Positions 44,178-52,239 of a stretch of DNA of 64,000 nucleotides are shown here, one piece after another (within the stretch, counting starts at the first letter, position 1; each line of letters starts with the position of its first letter). The DNA lies in the NCBI RefSeq assembly GCF_003946555.1, contig NZ_RHOO01000001.1:62001-126000 (forward strand), in the 5' to 3' direction. Made by a program: the position numbers and the translations under genes. Under the pieces are notes generated by a model. That model was not told the origin of the DNA. It ran no database searches and was given only the letters and a program-made list of their open reading frames with translations. The DNA is from Companilactobacillus hulinensis. Its GTDB lineage: Bacteria > Bacillota > Bacilli > Lactobacillales > Lactobacillaceae.

Positions 44178-44651
44178 ATGGCAAAAGTTGAAAGTTTTAC
44201 ATTGGATCACACAAAGGTTAAGGCACCATACGTTAGATTGATTACTGAGGAACACGGAGCAAAAGGTGACGCTATTTCAAACTATGACCTACGTCTAGTA
44301 CAACCAAACGAGAATGCTATTCCGACTGCTGGATTGCATACGATTGAACATTTACTAGCCGGATTATTGAGAGACCGTCTCGATGGAGTTATTGATTGTT
44401 CACCATTCGGATGTCGTACAGGATTCCACTTGATTACATGGGGCGAACATTCAACTACTGAAGTCGCTGAAGCATTGAAAGGCTCACTTGATGATATTGC
44501 TAATAAGATAGAGTGGAAAGACGTTCAAGGTACTGATAAGTATAGTTGTGGTAATTACCGTGATCACTCATTGTTCTCAGCTAAGGAATGGTCAAAGAAG
44601 ATTCTTGAAGAAGGAATCAGTGATGATCCATTTGAAAGACATGTAATTTAA
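44178..44651 (+). CDS. luxS: S-ribosylhomocysteine lyase LuxS
   Basis: Splits S-ribosylhomocysteine into homocysteine and DPD, the precursor of autoinducer-2, in the activated methyl cycle. The 157-residue protein has the metal motif HTIEH (His54, Glu57, His58), the catalytic Cys79 in FGCRTGF and a third metal ligand Cys near [16 protein letters not shown] precedes the start. It follows metQ closely and probably shares its T-box control, which links homocysteine recycling to methionine supply. A structured repeat element follows the stop codon. Confidence 0.97.
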   Translation: MAKVESFTLDHTKVKAPYVRLITEEHGAKGDAISNYDLRLVQPNENAIPTAGLHTIEHLLAGLLRDRLDGVIDCSPFGCRTGFHLITWGEHSTTEVAEALKGSLDDIANKIEWKDVQGTDKYSCGNYRDHSLFSAKEWSKKILEEGISDDPFERHVI

Positions 44652-44796
44652 CAGAGCGAAACATGACGGTAATTCATGAGCATTACCTAGATAAGTGAAT
44701 TATTTACGAAGTAAATGAGTCGCTTATCGTAGCAAAGCGGAGTGAATTGTCATGTGTAGCTCGACTATGAACAGAGCGAAACATGACGGTAATTCA
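44650..44796 (+). repeat. Structured intergenic element, copy B, with 27-bp direct repeat
   Basis: The outer stem is CATGAC...AATTCA (44662-44676) with TGAATTGTCATG (44743-44754). The inner stem is ATAAGTGA (44691-44698) with TCGCTTAT (44720-44727), and the tip is ATTTAC-GAA-GTAAAT (44702-44716). It shares CATGAGCA, CCTA, ACGAAGT, GTAGCA and GTAGCTCG with copy A at 3160-3270, while the paired bases differ in a compensating way. The first 27 bases, starting AACAGAGCGAAACATGACGG at 44650, recur exactly at 44770-44796. It lies between luxS and an SDR pseudogene. Confidence 0.62.
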
Positions 44797-44810
44797 AAGG
44801 AGTTGATGCA

Positions 44811-45586
44811 ATGGGATTATTTGAAGAATTAAGCAACAAAGTAGTATTAGTCACTGGGGGGAATCAGGGAATTGGAGCATCAGTTGCAAAGACCTTCTTG
44901 AATGAGAATTCAATTGTTATCTGTGCTGACTTGGTATTTGATAACGATAAATTGGCTGAGGAATCTAAGCAATTGTACAAGATTCATCTGGATGTCAGTG
45001 ATGAAGATAGTGTTAAAAATCTTACAGCTCAACTTATCGCCAATAATTTAGTGCCGAATGTTCTAGTCAATGTGGCTGGAATTTCAACAATGAATTATTT
45101 GATTGAGAGTAAGACGAGTGACTTCGATAGGACGATTGCCGTGAATACGCGTGGAACATATTTGATCACTAAGTATATCGTCAAGGAAATGGTCAAGACC
45201 AAGCGACCAGGTAAGGTTGTTTTGATAGCTTCCCAAGCTGGGAAAAATGGTTATCGAGCAATGTCTGCCTATGTTGCATCCAAACACGCTGTGTTGGGAT
45301 TAACTAAGACCTTGGCAATCGAAGTAGCTCATAACCAAATCAATGTCAATGCTGTTTGTCCCGGTATCGTTGAAACTTCAATGAAGCCCGTGAGCGAAAT
45401 GATGGTGCGGCTATCCGTGGATTAACTCCAGATGATATTGAAAAGGAAGACAACAGTCAGGTTCCTCTTGGCAGAACTGCCCAACCGCAGGATGTTGCCA
45501 ATGTAGTATTGTTCCTGTCTAGTCATTTGTCAGATTACATGACTGGTCAAGGGATCAATGTTACTGGTGGGATGACAATGAACTAA
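44811..45586 (+). pseudogene. Short-chain dehydrogenase/reductase, frameshifted
   Basis: NAD(P)-dependent oxidoreductase of the SDR family, possibly of the diacetyl/butanediol or sugar-alcohol type. The first frame (44811-45425) shows the nucleotide-binding motif TGGNQGIG, the NAG-like VNVAGI, the catalytic Ser in LIASQAG and Tyr-x-x-x-Lys in SAYVASKHAV. At about 45387, in a run of three C, the frame shifts. The continuing protein (reading [11 protein letters not shown], then [16 protein letters not shown] and the usual SDR end [10 protein letters not shown]) is in another frame to a stop at 45586. Adding one base would give 258 codons, a normal length. It is either a real loss of function or a sequencing error. 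AAAGGAG is upstream. Confidence 0.88.
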
Positions 45587-45597
45587 TATAATGGTAG

Positions 45598-45637
45598 AAA
45601 AATGCAAATCTATTTTGGTAGATTTGCATTTTTGCTT
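45598..45637 (+). terminator. Terminator after SDR gene
   Basis: AAAAATGCAAATCTA (45598-45612) pairs perfectly with TAGATTTGCATTTTT (45619-45633) over a six-base loop. Confidence 0.9.
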
Positions 45638-45673
45638 TTGTAAATACGTAATTTATCTACAGAGGTGATAAAT

Positions 45674-46540
45674 ATGTATGCTGCTCTTAATCAAAATAAA
45701 AAATTAATTAATGCCATCGAAAGCAACTTTGAAGATAAATACTTCTGTGTGAAATGTAGTCGACCAGTGATACTGATTCAAAATGACAATAGTGCCTTCT
45801 TTCGCCATGAGAATGTCTGTAATAATGAAGAGAATGAACGTGATATTCACAAGAAAGGTAAAGAATTAATTGTTGATGCATTGAAGATTCTTGGATATCA
45901 AGATGTGGTCTTGGAACATTACTTGAAAACAATCAAGCAAAGGCCTGATATTATGATTAATCAGAAAACAGTAATAGAATATCAGTGTGCGAAAATAAAT
46001 GCGGACAAGTTAATGGGTCGAGTTGATAGCTATCATGCTCTGGGAATTCCTAATATTTGGATATTAGGCGGTGAATATTTATCTGTACAATTGTACAAGG
46101 CTCATATGAAATTCATTTCCTATCACAAAAATTGGGGATTTTATTTGATTATGCTTGATTCAGAGCAGGAACAGATCAATTTGTTTTATGGCATCAAGTT
46201 ATTTGGTCCGTTCAACAAGATTCAATACAAGAAGAAGACTTTTTTGATTGAGAACATACATGAACTATTTAAATTTGAGGCAGAGTTATCTTCTGACTCT
46301 AAAAATAAAATTAATCAATATCAGTTGGATAAAATCAGAAAGTTAAAGAGTAAGAAAGTGGATAGTCTCAAAATGAGATTCTTCAATCAACACGATGAGA
46401 CTGTCGAAGATTTTTTGAAAGATAAGAAGTTTGGGGCAATCAAGCCGATTTATCAGAATCATCAGTGGAAAATTATGTGCGGTGAAAATAAAGAATATTT
46501 GAAACAACCGTTTTTGGGCACAAAAAAAGAAGATAATTAG
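45674..46540 (+). CDS. coiA: Competence protein CoiA
   Basis: Competence-linked nuclease-like protein of 288 residues, needed in streptococci for recombination of incoming DNA. It has an N-terminal zinc-like cysteine pair (FCVKCSRPV) and a PD-(D/E)xK-type region (QRPDIMINQKTVIEYQCAKI), then a segment WILGG and a basic C-terminus. I choose the ATG at 45674, with AGAGGTG seven bases upstream; an in-frame GTG at 45665 lies within that ribosome site. The stop codon sits in the loop of a hairpin shared with convergent spxH. In related genomes pepF lies next to it; here it is absent. Confidence 0.9.
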   Translation: MYAALNQNKKLINAIESNFEDKYFCVKCSRPVILIQNDNSAFFRHENVCNNEENERDIHKKGKELIVDALKILGYQDVVLEHYLKTIKQRPDIMINQKTVIEYQCAKINADKLMGRVDSYHALGIPNIWILGGEYLSVQLYKAHMKFISYHKNWGFYLIMLDSEQEQINLFYGIKLFGPFNKIQYKKKTFLIENIHELFKFEAELSSDSKNKINQYQLDKIRKLKSKKVDSLKMRFFNQHDETVEDFLKDKKFGAIKPIYQNHQWKIMCGENKEYLKQPFLGTKKEDN

Positions 46541-46550
46541 ATTATCTTCT
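46522..46550 (-). terminator. Terminator of spxH overlapping the coiA stop
   Basis: AGAAGATAAT (46528-46537) pairs with ATTATCTTCT (46541-46550). Seven A before it form the T-run for leftward transcripts. The three-base loop is the TAG stop codon of coiA. Confidence 0.8.
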
Positions 46551-47192
46551 AAATTGATCAATACTGATTACAGTATTGTTATTGATGTAAGCCGGTTTTG
46601 TTTCCGGCATTGTGGATTCTAACATTGCTGTTAGGTTTTGGTTAATAATTTCTTCCGATGTTTTACTACCAAAGTCGTTGATCATGAGGCCAGGTTTTTC
46701 AGGATTTTCATTGTCGAAGATAACGATTGTTGGAGCTTTTTCGATATGCATTTCCTTTGAAAGTTGTTTGTCTCGTTTGATTCCCAAGTCAACACAGGCA
46801 CTATTCTTTTCACTCATTATGGATTTATAGTCCAAGCCACTGTTAACAATAGCTGTTTTAACTGTTTCATCATTGAAAGGATTATCAAGCACGTTGATTT
46901 GTTCTTGAAGGTTCATCAAGAAGTTACGAGCTTTTTTATTTCCTTGGCATGATGCTGCTTTGTAGAGGCGAGCTGCTTCTTCCACTTCGCGTGTGGCTTT
47001 GGCACGTTGTTCTAAATCACATAATTTGTAGCCTTGTAATTGAATGTAGTCATTAATTGTTTCCATGTTGTAATTAGTAACAAAATGATATTGTGTTTCA
47101 ATTTCATGTTTTCTTGTGAAGTCAATGATTGATTGTTCGACCTTTAGGCAATAAGAACATACGGGATTAATATAAATGAAAACTTCCCACAT
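46542..47192 (-). CDS. spxH: SpxH (YjbH) adaptor, DsbA-like fold
   Basis: Adaptor that speeds ClpXP degradation of Spx. It has 216 residues and a thioredoxin/DsbA-like fold with a C-x-x-C pair, Cys12 and Cys15, in INPVCSYC. Other signs are VTNYNMETIND and the cis-proline region near EKAPTIVIFD. The start is the ATG at 47192, preceded by GGAGGAAATC; an ATG at 47207 lies within the ribosome site. It converges on coiA and diverges from relQ. With spx at 38.4 kb, the window carries both the regulator and its degradation adaptor. Confidence 0.92.
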   Translation of the reverse strand: MWEVFIYINPVCSYCLKVEQSIIDFTRKHEIETQYHFVTNYNMETINDYIQLQGYKLCDLEQRAKATREVEEAARLYKAASCQGNKKARNFLMNLQEQINVLDNPFNDETVKTAIVNSGLDYKSIMSEKNSACVDLGIKRDKQLSKEMHIEKAPTIVIFDNENPEKPGLMINDFGSKTSEEIINQNLTAMLESTMPETKPAYINNNTVISIDQFRR

Positions 47193-47350
47193 TTTGATTT
47201 CCTCCATCTCTCTAGCATAGTTATTCTAACAGCAATAATATAAAAGGTAAAATTATTAACTCTGGAAGCTAAAATTCTTGTAATTCGTACATTTTAGTGA
47301 AACTTTACTGGAATTAAGATATATTTAATAAGGAAGTAAGTGGGGTAATC

Positions 47351-48007
47351 ATGACAGAAATCAAATGGAACGAATTTTTGATACCTTATTCACAGGCAGT
47401 GGACGAGTTAAAGATAAAATTCAGAGACCTTCGTAAGGAATTTTTAGAAAAAAACGAACACTCACCAATTGAATTTGTGACCGGTCGTGTTAAAACAGTT
47501 GATAGTATTAAGGAAAAGATGCAACGACGATACATATCTGAGGATCTTCTGGAACAAGATATGCAAGATATTGCTGGTATCAGGATTCAATGTCAGTTCG
47601 TTGAAGATATCTATGATGTTGCCAGATTATTGCACATCCGAGAAGATATGCGTGTGATCGAGGAACGTGACTATATCGCTAACAGCAAGTCTAGTGGATA
47701 TAGATCATATCACGTTGTGATCGAATATCCAATTCAAACGGCTAAGGGACAGAAGAATATTTTAGCTGAGATTCAAATTAGAACTTTAGCAATGAATTTT
47801 TGGTCAACAATTGAACACTCACTTAATTACAAGTACAAAGGTGACTTCCCAGAAGAAATCAATGAACGTCTGAAGCGTGCTGCAGAAGCGTCATTTATGT
47901 TGGATGAGGAAATGTCCAAAATTAGAGAAGAGATTCAGGATGCACAGCAATACTTTACTGATCGTAAGCGGGATGTAAATAATTCGACGGAGCATAAAGA
48001 CAAATGA
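47351..48007 (+). CDS. relQ: Small alarmone synthetase RelQ (YjbM)
   Basis: GTP pyrophosphokinase of 218 residues that makes (p)ppGpp without a hydrolase domain. The synthetase motifs are VTGRVKTVDSIKEKM, IAGIRIQCQFVEDIYDV, SGYRSYHVVIEYP and the strand LAEIQIRTLAMNFWSTIEHSLNYK. A short C-terminal helix (MLDEEMSKIREEIQ) is as in tetrameric RelQ. It overlaps nadK by four bases and forms the known operon relQ-nadK-rluD, here extended by mgtE. GTGGGG precedes the start. Confidence 0.95.
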   Translation: MTEIKWNEFLIPYSQAVDELKIKFRDLRKEFLEKNEHSPIEFVTGRVKTVDSIKEKMQRRYISEDLLEQDMQDIAGIRIQCQFVEDIYDVARLLHIREDMRVIEERDYIANSKSSGYRSYHVVIEYPIQTAKGQKNILAEIQIRTLAMNFWSTIEHSLNYKYKGDFPEEINERLKRAAEASFMLDEEMSKIREEIQDAQQYFTDRKRDVNNSTEHKDK

Positions 48008-48813
48008 AATTTTGGATAAATAACAACAACAAAGAACAATCAATAGCAGCTGCTGACAAGTTAAGACAGGCATTACTTGATAGTGGTATGGAACAAAACC
48101 GTCGTAGTCCTTCATTGGTCATTAGTGTTGGTGGCGATGGAACACTTTTGAGCACATTTCATGCTTATGCTGCACATTTAGACACTGTGAAGTTTCTTGC
48201 TTTGCATACAGGGCATTTAGGCTTCTATTCTGATTGGACTGATCAAGAAATCGACGAGTTAGTCGACTGTATTATCAAGTGTCAGGAGAAGATTCCTTCG
48301 ACCAGTTATCCACTATTAGATATTCAAGTTGAACGTGAAGAAGGCGAGACTTTTCACGGAATCGCTATTAATGAGACTGTTGTACGTCGTTTGTCTGCTT
48401 TGACAATGAAAACTAAAGTTGATCTCGATGGAGAATTCTTTGAGAATTTCCGTGGAGATGGACTTTGTTTCTCAACACCAACTGGTTCAACAGCTTACTC
48501 TAAGGCTATCGGTGGAGCGTTGATACATCCTAAAATCAGTGTTTTCCAAATGGTTGAAATTGCATCCATCAATAACCGTGTTTATAGAACAATTTCTTCA
48601 CCAATTATTATTCCACATAATCAGCAAGTTGATCTCTATCCACATCGTGCTGATGATTATGTTATTACGTGTGATGGAATCTCAACTAAGTTGAAAAATG
48701 TTAAGAAGATTTCTATTAAGCTTAATTATCAAAGAGCGCAATTTGCTCAATACCGCCACCGTCATTTCTGGACTAGGGTAGAGACTGCCTTTTTAGGACA
48801 AGATGACGAATAA
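48004..48813 (+). CDS. nadK: NAD kinase
   Basis: Phosphorylates NAD to NADP in the cytosol. The 269-residue length is typical. The catalytic motif is VGGDGTLLSTFH, with FSTPTGSTAYSKAIGGA and the NE-T-type motif AINETVVRR further on. It overlaps relQ upstream by four bases and rluD downstream by 11, so the operon is translationally coupled. The conserved neighbourhood supports the assignment. Confidence 0.97.
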   Translation: MKFWINNNNKEQSIAAADKLRQALLDSGMEQNRRSPSLVISVGGDGTLLSTFHAYAAHLDTVKFLALHTGHLGFYSDWTDQEIDELVDCIIKCQEKIPSTSYPLLDIQVEREEGETFHGIAINETVVRRLSALTMKTKVDLDGEFFENFRGDGLCFSTPTGSTAYSKAIGGALIHPKISVFQMVEIASINNRVYRTISSPIIIPHNQQVDLYPHRADDYVITCDGISTKLKNVKKISIKLNYQRAQFAQYRHRHFWTRVETAFLGQDDE

Positions 48814-49708
48814 CCGTTATTTAAAATTCACGATACAGGATACAGACAAGAAGATTATTCGTAAGTTTTTAGTGCATAAGAAGTTTTCTTCAAGTCAACT
48901 GCATAATTTGAAGAACAAAGGCGGTCAAATTTTTGTAAACCATAAACAACGTCATTTCGACTTCAGAATGAAAACTGGCGATACCTTATTGATAGTTCTG
49001 AGTGAAGAGGAACCGTCGGATATCATTGAGCCGATGAAGGGTGAAGTTGATGTTATTTATGAGGATGAGTATTTATTAGTTGTGAATAAGCCACCCGGAT
49101 TAGCTAGTTTACCTGCTAAGGCGAGAACTAGTAAGACGATGGCGAATATTGTTAAATATTATTTAGAACAGAAACATGAAAATAGCACGATTCACTTGGT
49201 AACTAGACTGGATCGTGATACTTCAGGATTAATGGTTTTTGCCAAGAATTCATACACGCACTCATTATTAGATCAAATACTACATTCTGAGGGATTTCAG
49301 AAGTTCTATTCGGCACTTATTTATGGACATATGGAACCATCTGAAGGGATGATCGATTTACCAATTGGGATTGATCCCGATGCCTTTTATTTGCGAGCAA
49401 TTGATTGGCAAACGGGAAAGAATTCTAAGACAATGTATGAAACGGTAGAGAGTTATAAAGATGCAAGTTTACTAAAATTGAAACTATTAACCGGTCGGAC
49501 GCACCAAATCCGTGTACATCTCTCAGCCATGGGGCATCCAATCATTGGCGACGAGATGTATAGTCACAAAAAGGACACACGAATAAGTCGACAGGCGTTA
49601 CATTGTTATGAGTTAAATATTATCCATCCTGTAACGAATAAGTTGTTAAAATTAAAGGCACCAATTCCTCAAGATATGGTATTGTTAAGGGGTGCGATAA
49701 AGGGGTGA
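48803..49708 (+). CDS. rluD: RluD-family rRNA pseudouridine synthase
   Basis: Converts uridine to pseudouridine in 23S rRNA or a related RNA. The product has 301 residues. A short S4-like N-terminal part precedes the catalytic domain with VNKPPGLASLP, the catalytic Asp in VTRLDRDTSGLMVFAK and the GRTHQIRVHLSAMGHPI motif. It belongs to the YjbO-like branch that follows nadK in Firmicutes; the exact target site is not certain. It overlaps nadK and mgtE. Confidence 0.93.
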   Translation: MTNNRYLKFTIQDTDKKIIRKFLVHKKFSSSQLHNLKNKGGQIFVNHKQRHFDFRMKTGDTLLIVLSEEEPSDIIEPMKGEVDVIYEDEYLLVVNKPPGLASLPAKARTSKTMANIVKYYLEQKHENSTIHLVTRLDRDTSGLMVFAKNSYTHSLLDQILHSEGFQKFYSALIYGHMEPSEGMIDLPIGIDPDAFYLRAIDWQTGKNSKTMYETVESYKDASLLKLKLLTGRTHQIRVHLSAMGHPIIGDEMYSHKKDTRISRQALHCYELNIIHPVTNKLLKLKAPIPQDMVLLRGAIKG

Positions 49709-49713
49709 GAATA

Positions 49714-51087
49714 ATGGATGAAAATGAAAAAAGGCTGCAAGAAAAGTTTGCACAATTAAAAAGTTATTTAGATAAGGGTGATAAGAAAAGGTTCCGAAAA
49801 ACCTATCTAGATATGCATTTTTACGACCAGAGTACTTTCTACCTCACCTTAGATAAACCAGAAAGATTAAGTTTATATTCACTTTTGGAGCCCGACGAAA
49901 TGGGTGATATGTTTGATACTATCGAAGATGATCTGCCAGAGATTCCTGAATATTTGAAAGAAATGGATCTAGAATTTGCGGCAGAAATGTTGAACGATAT
50001 GTATGATGATAATGCGGCCGATGTACTGGAGCATTTGGACAAAGCTGACGTTGACCGTTTCTTAGGTCAGATGCCACGTTCGGATGCCAACAATCTACGT
50101 GGGTTGCTACATTATGACACGGAGACTGCCGGTGGTATTATGACTACCGACTATGTTCAATTCCATGAACAAGAGACTGCAGCAAATGCAATTAAAGATC
50201 TTCGTAAGTTTGCTGAGACAGCTGAAACTATCTACTACTTATATGTATTAGATAGTCACGATGACCTGGTAGGCGTAATGTCTCTGCGTGATTTAATTCT
50301 GTTGAATCCCGACGACAAGTTGGGTGAGCAGATGAATAGTGATGTTATCACCGTGAATGTTGATGCTGAACAGGCTGAAGTTGCTCAAGTTTTCAGAGAT
50401 TATGAGTTCTTAGCTGTTCCGGTTGTTGATCATGCTAACCAAATGGTTGGTATTGTCACAGTCGATGATGTTATCGAAGTTATTGATGATGAATCATTGC
50501 AAGACTATTCAGGACTTGCCGGTGTTAGTGTTGATGAGACCGTTCAGGATAATCCATTGAAGGCGGCTTCCAAACGTTTACCTTGGTTGATAACTTTGTT
50601 GCTGCTCAGTATGATTACTGCGACTTTGATCAACCACTACGAGAGTTTGCTGGCAGAAGCGAGCATTCTAGCAGTTTTCATTTCTACCATTACAGGTACC
50701 GCTGGTAATGCTGGTACTCAGAGTTTGGCCGTTGCTGTAAGACGACTAGCTGTTGAAGAAATTGATCGAACAGAATTCTTCAAGTTGATTGGTAAGGAAT
50801 TATTAACAGGATTCATTACTGGTGTTGTTACTGGAGTTTCAGTAATGCTATTAGTTGGGGTATGGAAACATAACTTCATTCTTGGTATGGTCATTGGCTT
50901 GGCAATGTGTGCCGCTATAACGGTAGCTAACCTTGCCGGAAGCTTAATACCAATGCTTATGTCAAGCTTTGGGTTTGATCCTGCCGTAGCGAGTGGACCG
51001 TTTATCTCAACACTTAGTGATTTGACCAGTGTATTGATTTACTTCAGTATCGCCGGATTATTTATGCAATCATTTACGAGTATGTGA
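49714..51087 (+). CDS. mgtE: Magnesium transporter MgtE
   Basis: Magnesium channel of 457 residues. The N-terminal superhelical domain is acidic and repetitive (LEFAAEMLNDMYDDNAADVLEHLD). Two CBS domains follow at about residues 135-255, and five membrane segments lie at the C-terminus with TGTAGNAGTQSLAV, the conserved pore region, near the first. The N and CBS parts close the gate when cytosolic Mg is high. I use the ATG at 49714, after AAAGGGGTGAG, instead of a GTG at 49705 within that site. It ends the relQ operon and has a terminator. Confidence 0.95.
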   Translation: MDENEKRLQEKFAQLKSYLDKGDKKRFRKTYLDMHFYDQSTFYLTLDKPERLSLYSLLEPDEMGDMFDTIEDDLPEIPEYLKEMDLEFAAEMLNDMYDDNAADVLEHLDKADVDRFLGQMPRSDANNLRGLLHYDTETAGGIMTTDYVQFHEQETAANAIKDLRKFAETAETIYYLYVLDSHDDLVGVMSLRDLILLNPDDKLGEQMNSDVITVNVDAEQAEVAQVFRDYEFLAVPVVDHANQMVGIVTVDDVIEVIDDESLQDYSGLAGVSVDETVQDNPLKAASKRLPWLITLLLLSMITATLINHYESLLAEASILAVFISTITGTAGNAGTQSLAVAVRRLAVEEIDRTEFFKLIGKELLTGFITGVVTGVSVMLLVGVWKHNFILGMVIGLAMCAAITVANLAGSLIPMLMSSFGFDPAVASGPFISTLSDLTSVLIYFSIAGLFMQSFTSM

Positions 51088-51105
51088 ATAATTAATGTTA
51101 AGAAG

Positions 51106-51136
51106 AGACTTCAGCAATTGCTGGAGTCTTTTTGTC
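51106..51136 (+). terminator. Terminator after mgtE
   Basis: AGACTTCAGC (51106-51115) pairs with GCTGGAGTCT (51120-51129) over AATT and is followed by T-rich sequence. Confidence 0.88.
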
Positions 51137-51338
51137 TTTATTATGATGTTCAGATTTATTATCAAGTGATAAATGCATTTTGAAAGTTTAGTTATAATGT
51201 ATTTATATGAATGCGATAATAATTCTATCAATAATGGTTTTGGATATAATTACTTGCGAGCGTAGCGACGTTATACAGTCAAAATGATTTTAGAATATTC
51301 ATCGGTGGTAACCGATTTAAGCCGTTTTTGGAAATAGA

Positions 51339-51382
51339 AAAAGACTGTGACGTCCGTGTTTTCGGATTTCACAGTCTTTTGT
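51339..51382. terminator. Terminator-like hairpin in the mgtE-cutC gap
   Basis: AAAAGACTGTGA (51339-51350) pairs with TCACAGTCTTTT (51369-51380), with a smaller CCG/CGG pairing inside. It lies in a 423-bp region (51088-51510) without genes that also holds an ATCGGT/ACCGAT repeat near 51301 and the long inverted repeat at 51399. Confidence 0.7.
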
Positions 51383-51398
51383 TTTGTTCTTTTAAGCC

Positions 51399-51439
51399 GA
51401 CTAAGGTTATGGCAGATGAAATATCCCATAACCTTAGTC
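51399..51439. repeat. Perfect 14-bp inverted repeat
   Basis: GACTAAGGTTATGG (51399-51412) and CCATAACCTTAGTC (51426-51439) are exact inverted copies with a 13-base loop and no T-run. It sits just after a terminator and about 70 bases from the end of cutC. Confidence 0.65.
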
Positions 51440-51510
51440 TAGATTGGCGGTAGTGTATTTTCATTTTTAATTTGTTGCGAATGTTTCTACAAGATTAATT
51501 TAGAAGGCAA

Positions 51511-52158
51511 CTAAGCCAAATCAATCAAACGTGTACCATGTAATTCTTTAACACCAAGGACTTCAGCTACATGATCACAATTTTCATAAGTAACACCGCC
51601 ACCAGGAACAATAGTGATTCTGCCGTCAGCATAATCAACATACTTCTTCAAATTGTCTAATGTTTCTTCAATAGGAATGCTCAATGGGCCACCATGAGTA
51701 AGGATACGATCAACGTCATGGTCAACTAGCCAATCGATAGCAGCAAATTTCTTATCATCGGGAATATCATCAAATGCCATGTGGAAGACGATTTGCATTC
51801 CTGCACTTGCAGCAATCAATTGTTCAGCTGCTTCTTCGTCAATTTCACCTGATTCTGTTAATGTACCGAAGCAAACAGCATCCACGCCAAGTTTTTGTGC
51901 TTGGAATAGATCTGCTTCCATCATTTTGATTTCAACATCGTTATAAACGAAGTTTCCTCGGCGAGGTCGAATCATTTCAACCAATGGAATGTGTTTTTCT
52001 TGTAAATATTTTGTTGCTTCTTGCAAGACTCCAGTGCTTGGAGTGGTACCTCCGACTGCTAAGTTATCATTTAATTCAATTCTATTAGCTCCAGCCAATA
52101 CGGCTTGGGGAATGTTAGTAAAGTTTTCTACACAGATTTCTTTAAAGATAAGAATCAC
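51511..52158 (-). CDS. cutC: CutC family protein
   Basis: TIM-barrel protein linked historically to copper homeostasis; its biochemical role remains unclear. The product is 215 residues from a GTG at 52158. Family features are KEICVENFTNIPQAVLAGANRIELNDNL, then GGTTPSTG, MIRPRRGNFVYND, FGTLTESGEID and a C-terminal VPGGGVTYEN motif. A longer frame starts at a GTG at 52203, but that region holds a -10-like TACAAT and lacks a ribosome site, so the shorter start fits better. It is downstream of uppP and separated from it by a terminator. Confidence 0.87.
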   Translation of the reverse strand: MILIFKEICVENFTNIPQAVLAGANRIELNDNLAVGGTTPSTGVLQEATKYLQEKHIPLVEMIRPRRGNFVYNDVEIKMMEADLFQAQKLGVDAVCFGTLTESGEIDEEAAEQLIAASAGMQIVFHMAFDDIPDDKKFAAIDWLVDHDVDRILTHGGPLSIPIEETLDNLKKYVDYADGRITIVPGGGVTYENCDHVAEVLGVKELHGTRLIDLA

Positions 52159-52202
52159 TTCTTTCAGATTATTTAAGCACTTACATTGTACACAATCGAG
52201 CA

Positions 52203-52230
52203 CAAAAAAAGAACGCCTTACGACGTTCTA
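52203..52230 (-). terminator. Terminator after uppP
   Basis: AGAACG (52210-52215) pairs with CGTTCT (52224-52229). The A-run before it forms a T-run for leftward transcripts from uppP. Confidence 0.82.
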
Positions 52231-52239
52231 ATTGATTAA

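Noticed and set aside
51241-51275. ACTTGCGAGCGTAGCGACG region as a third copy of the structured element
   Set aside because: It shares only GTAGC with the two copies and lacks CATGAGCA, the GAA tip and the stems.
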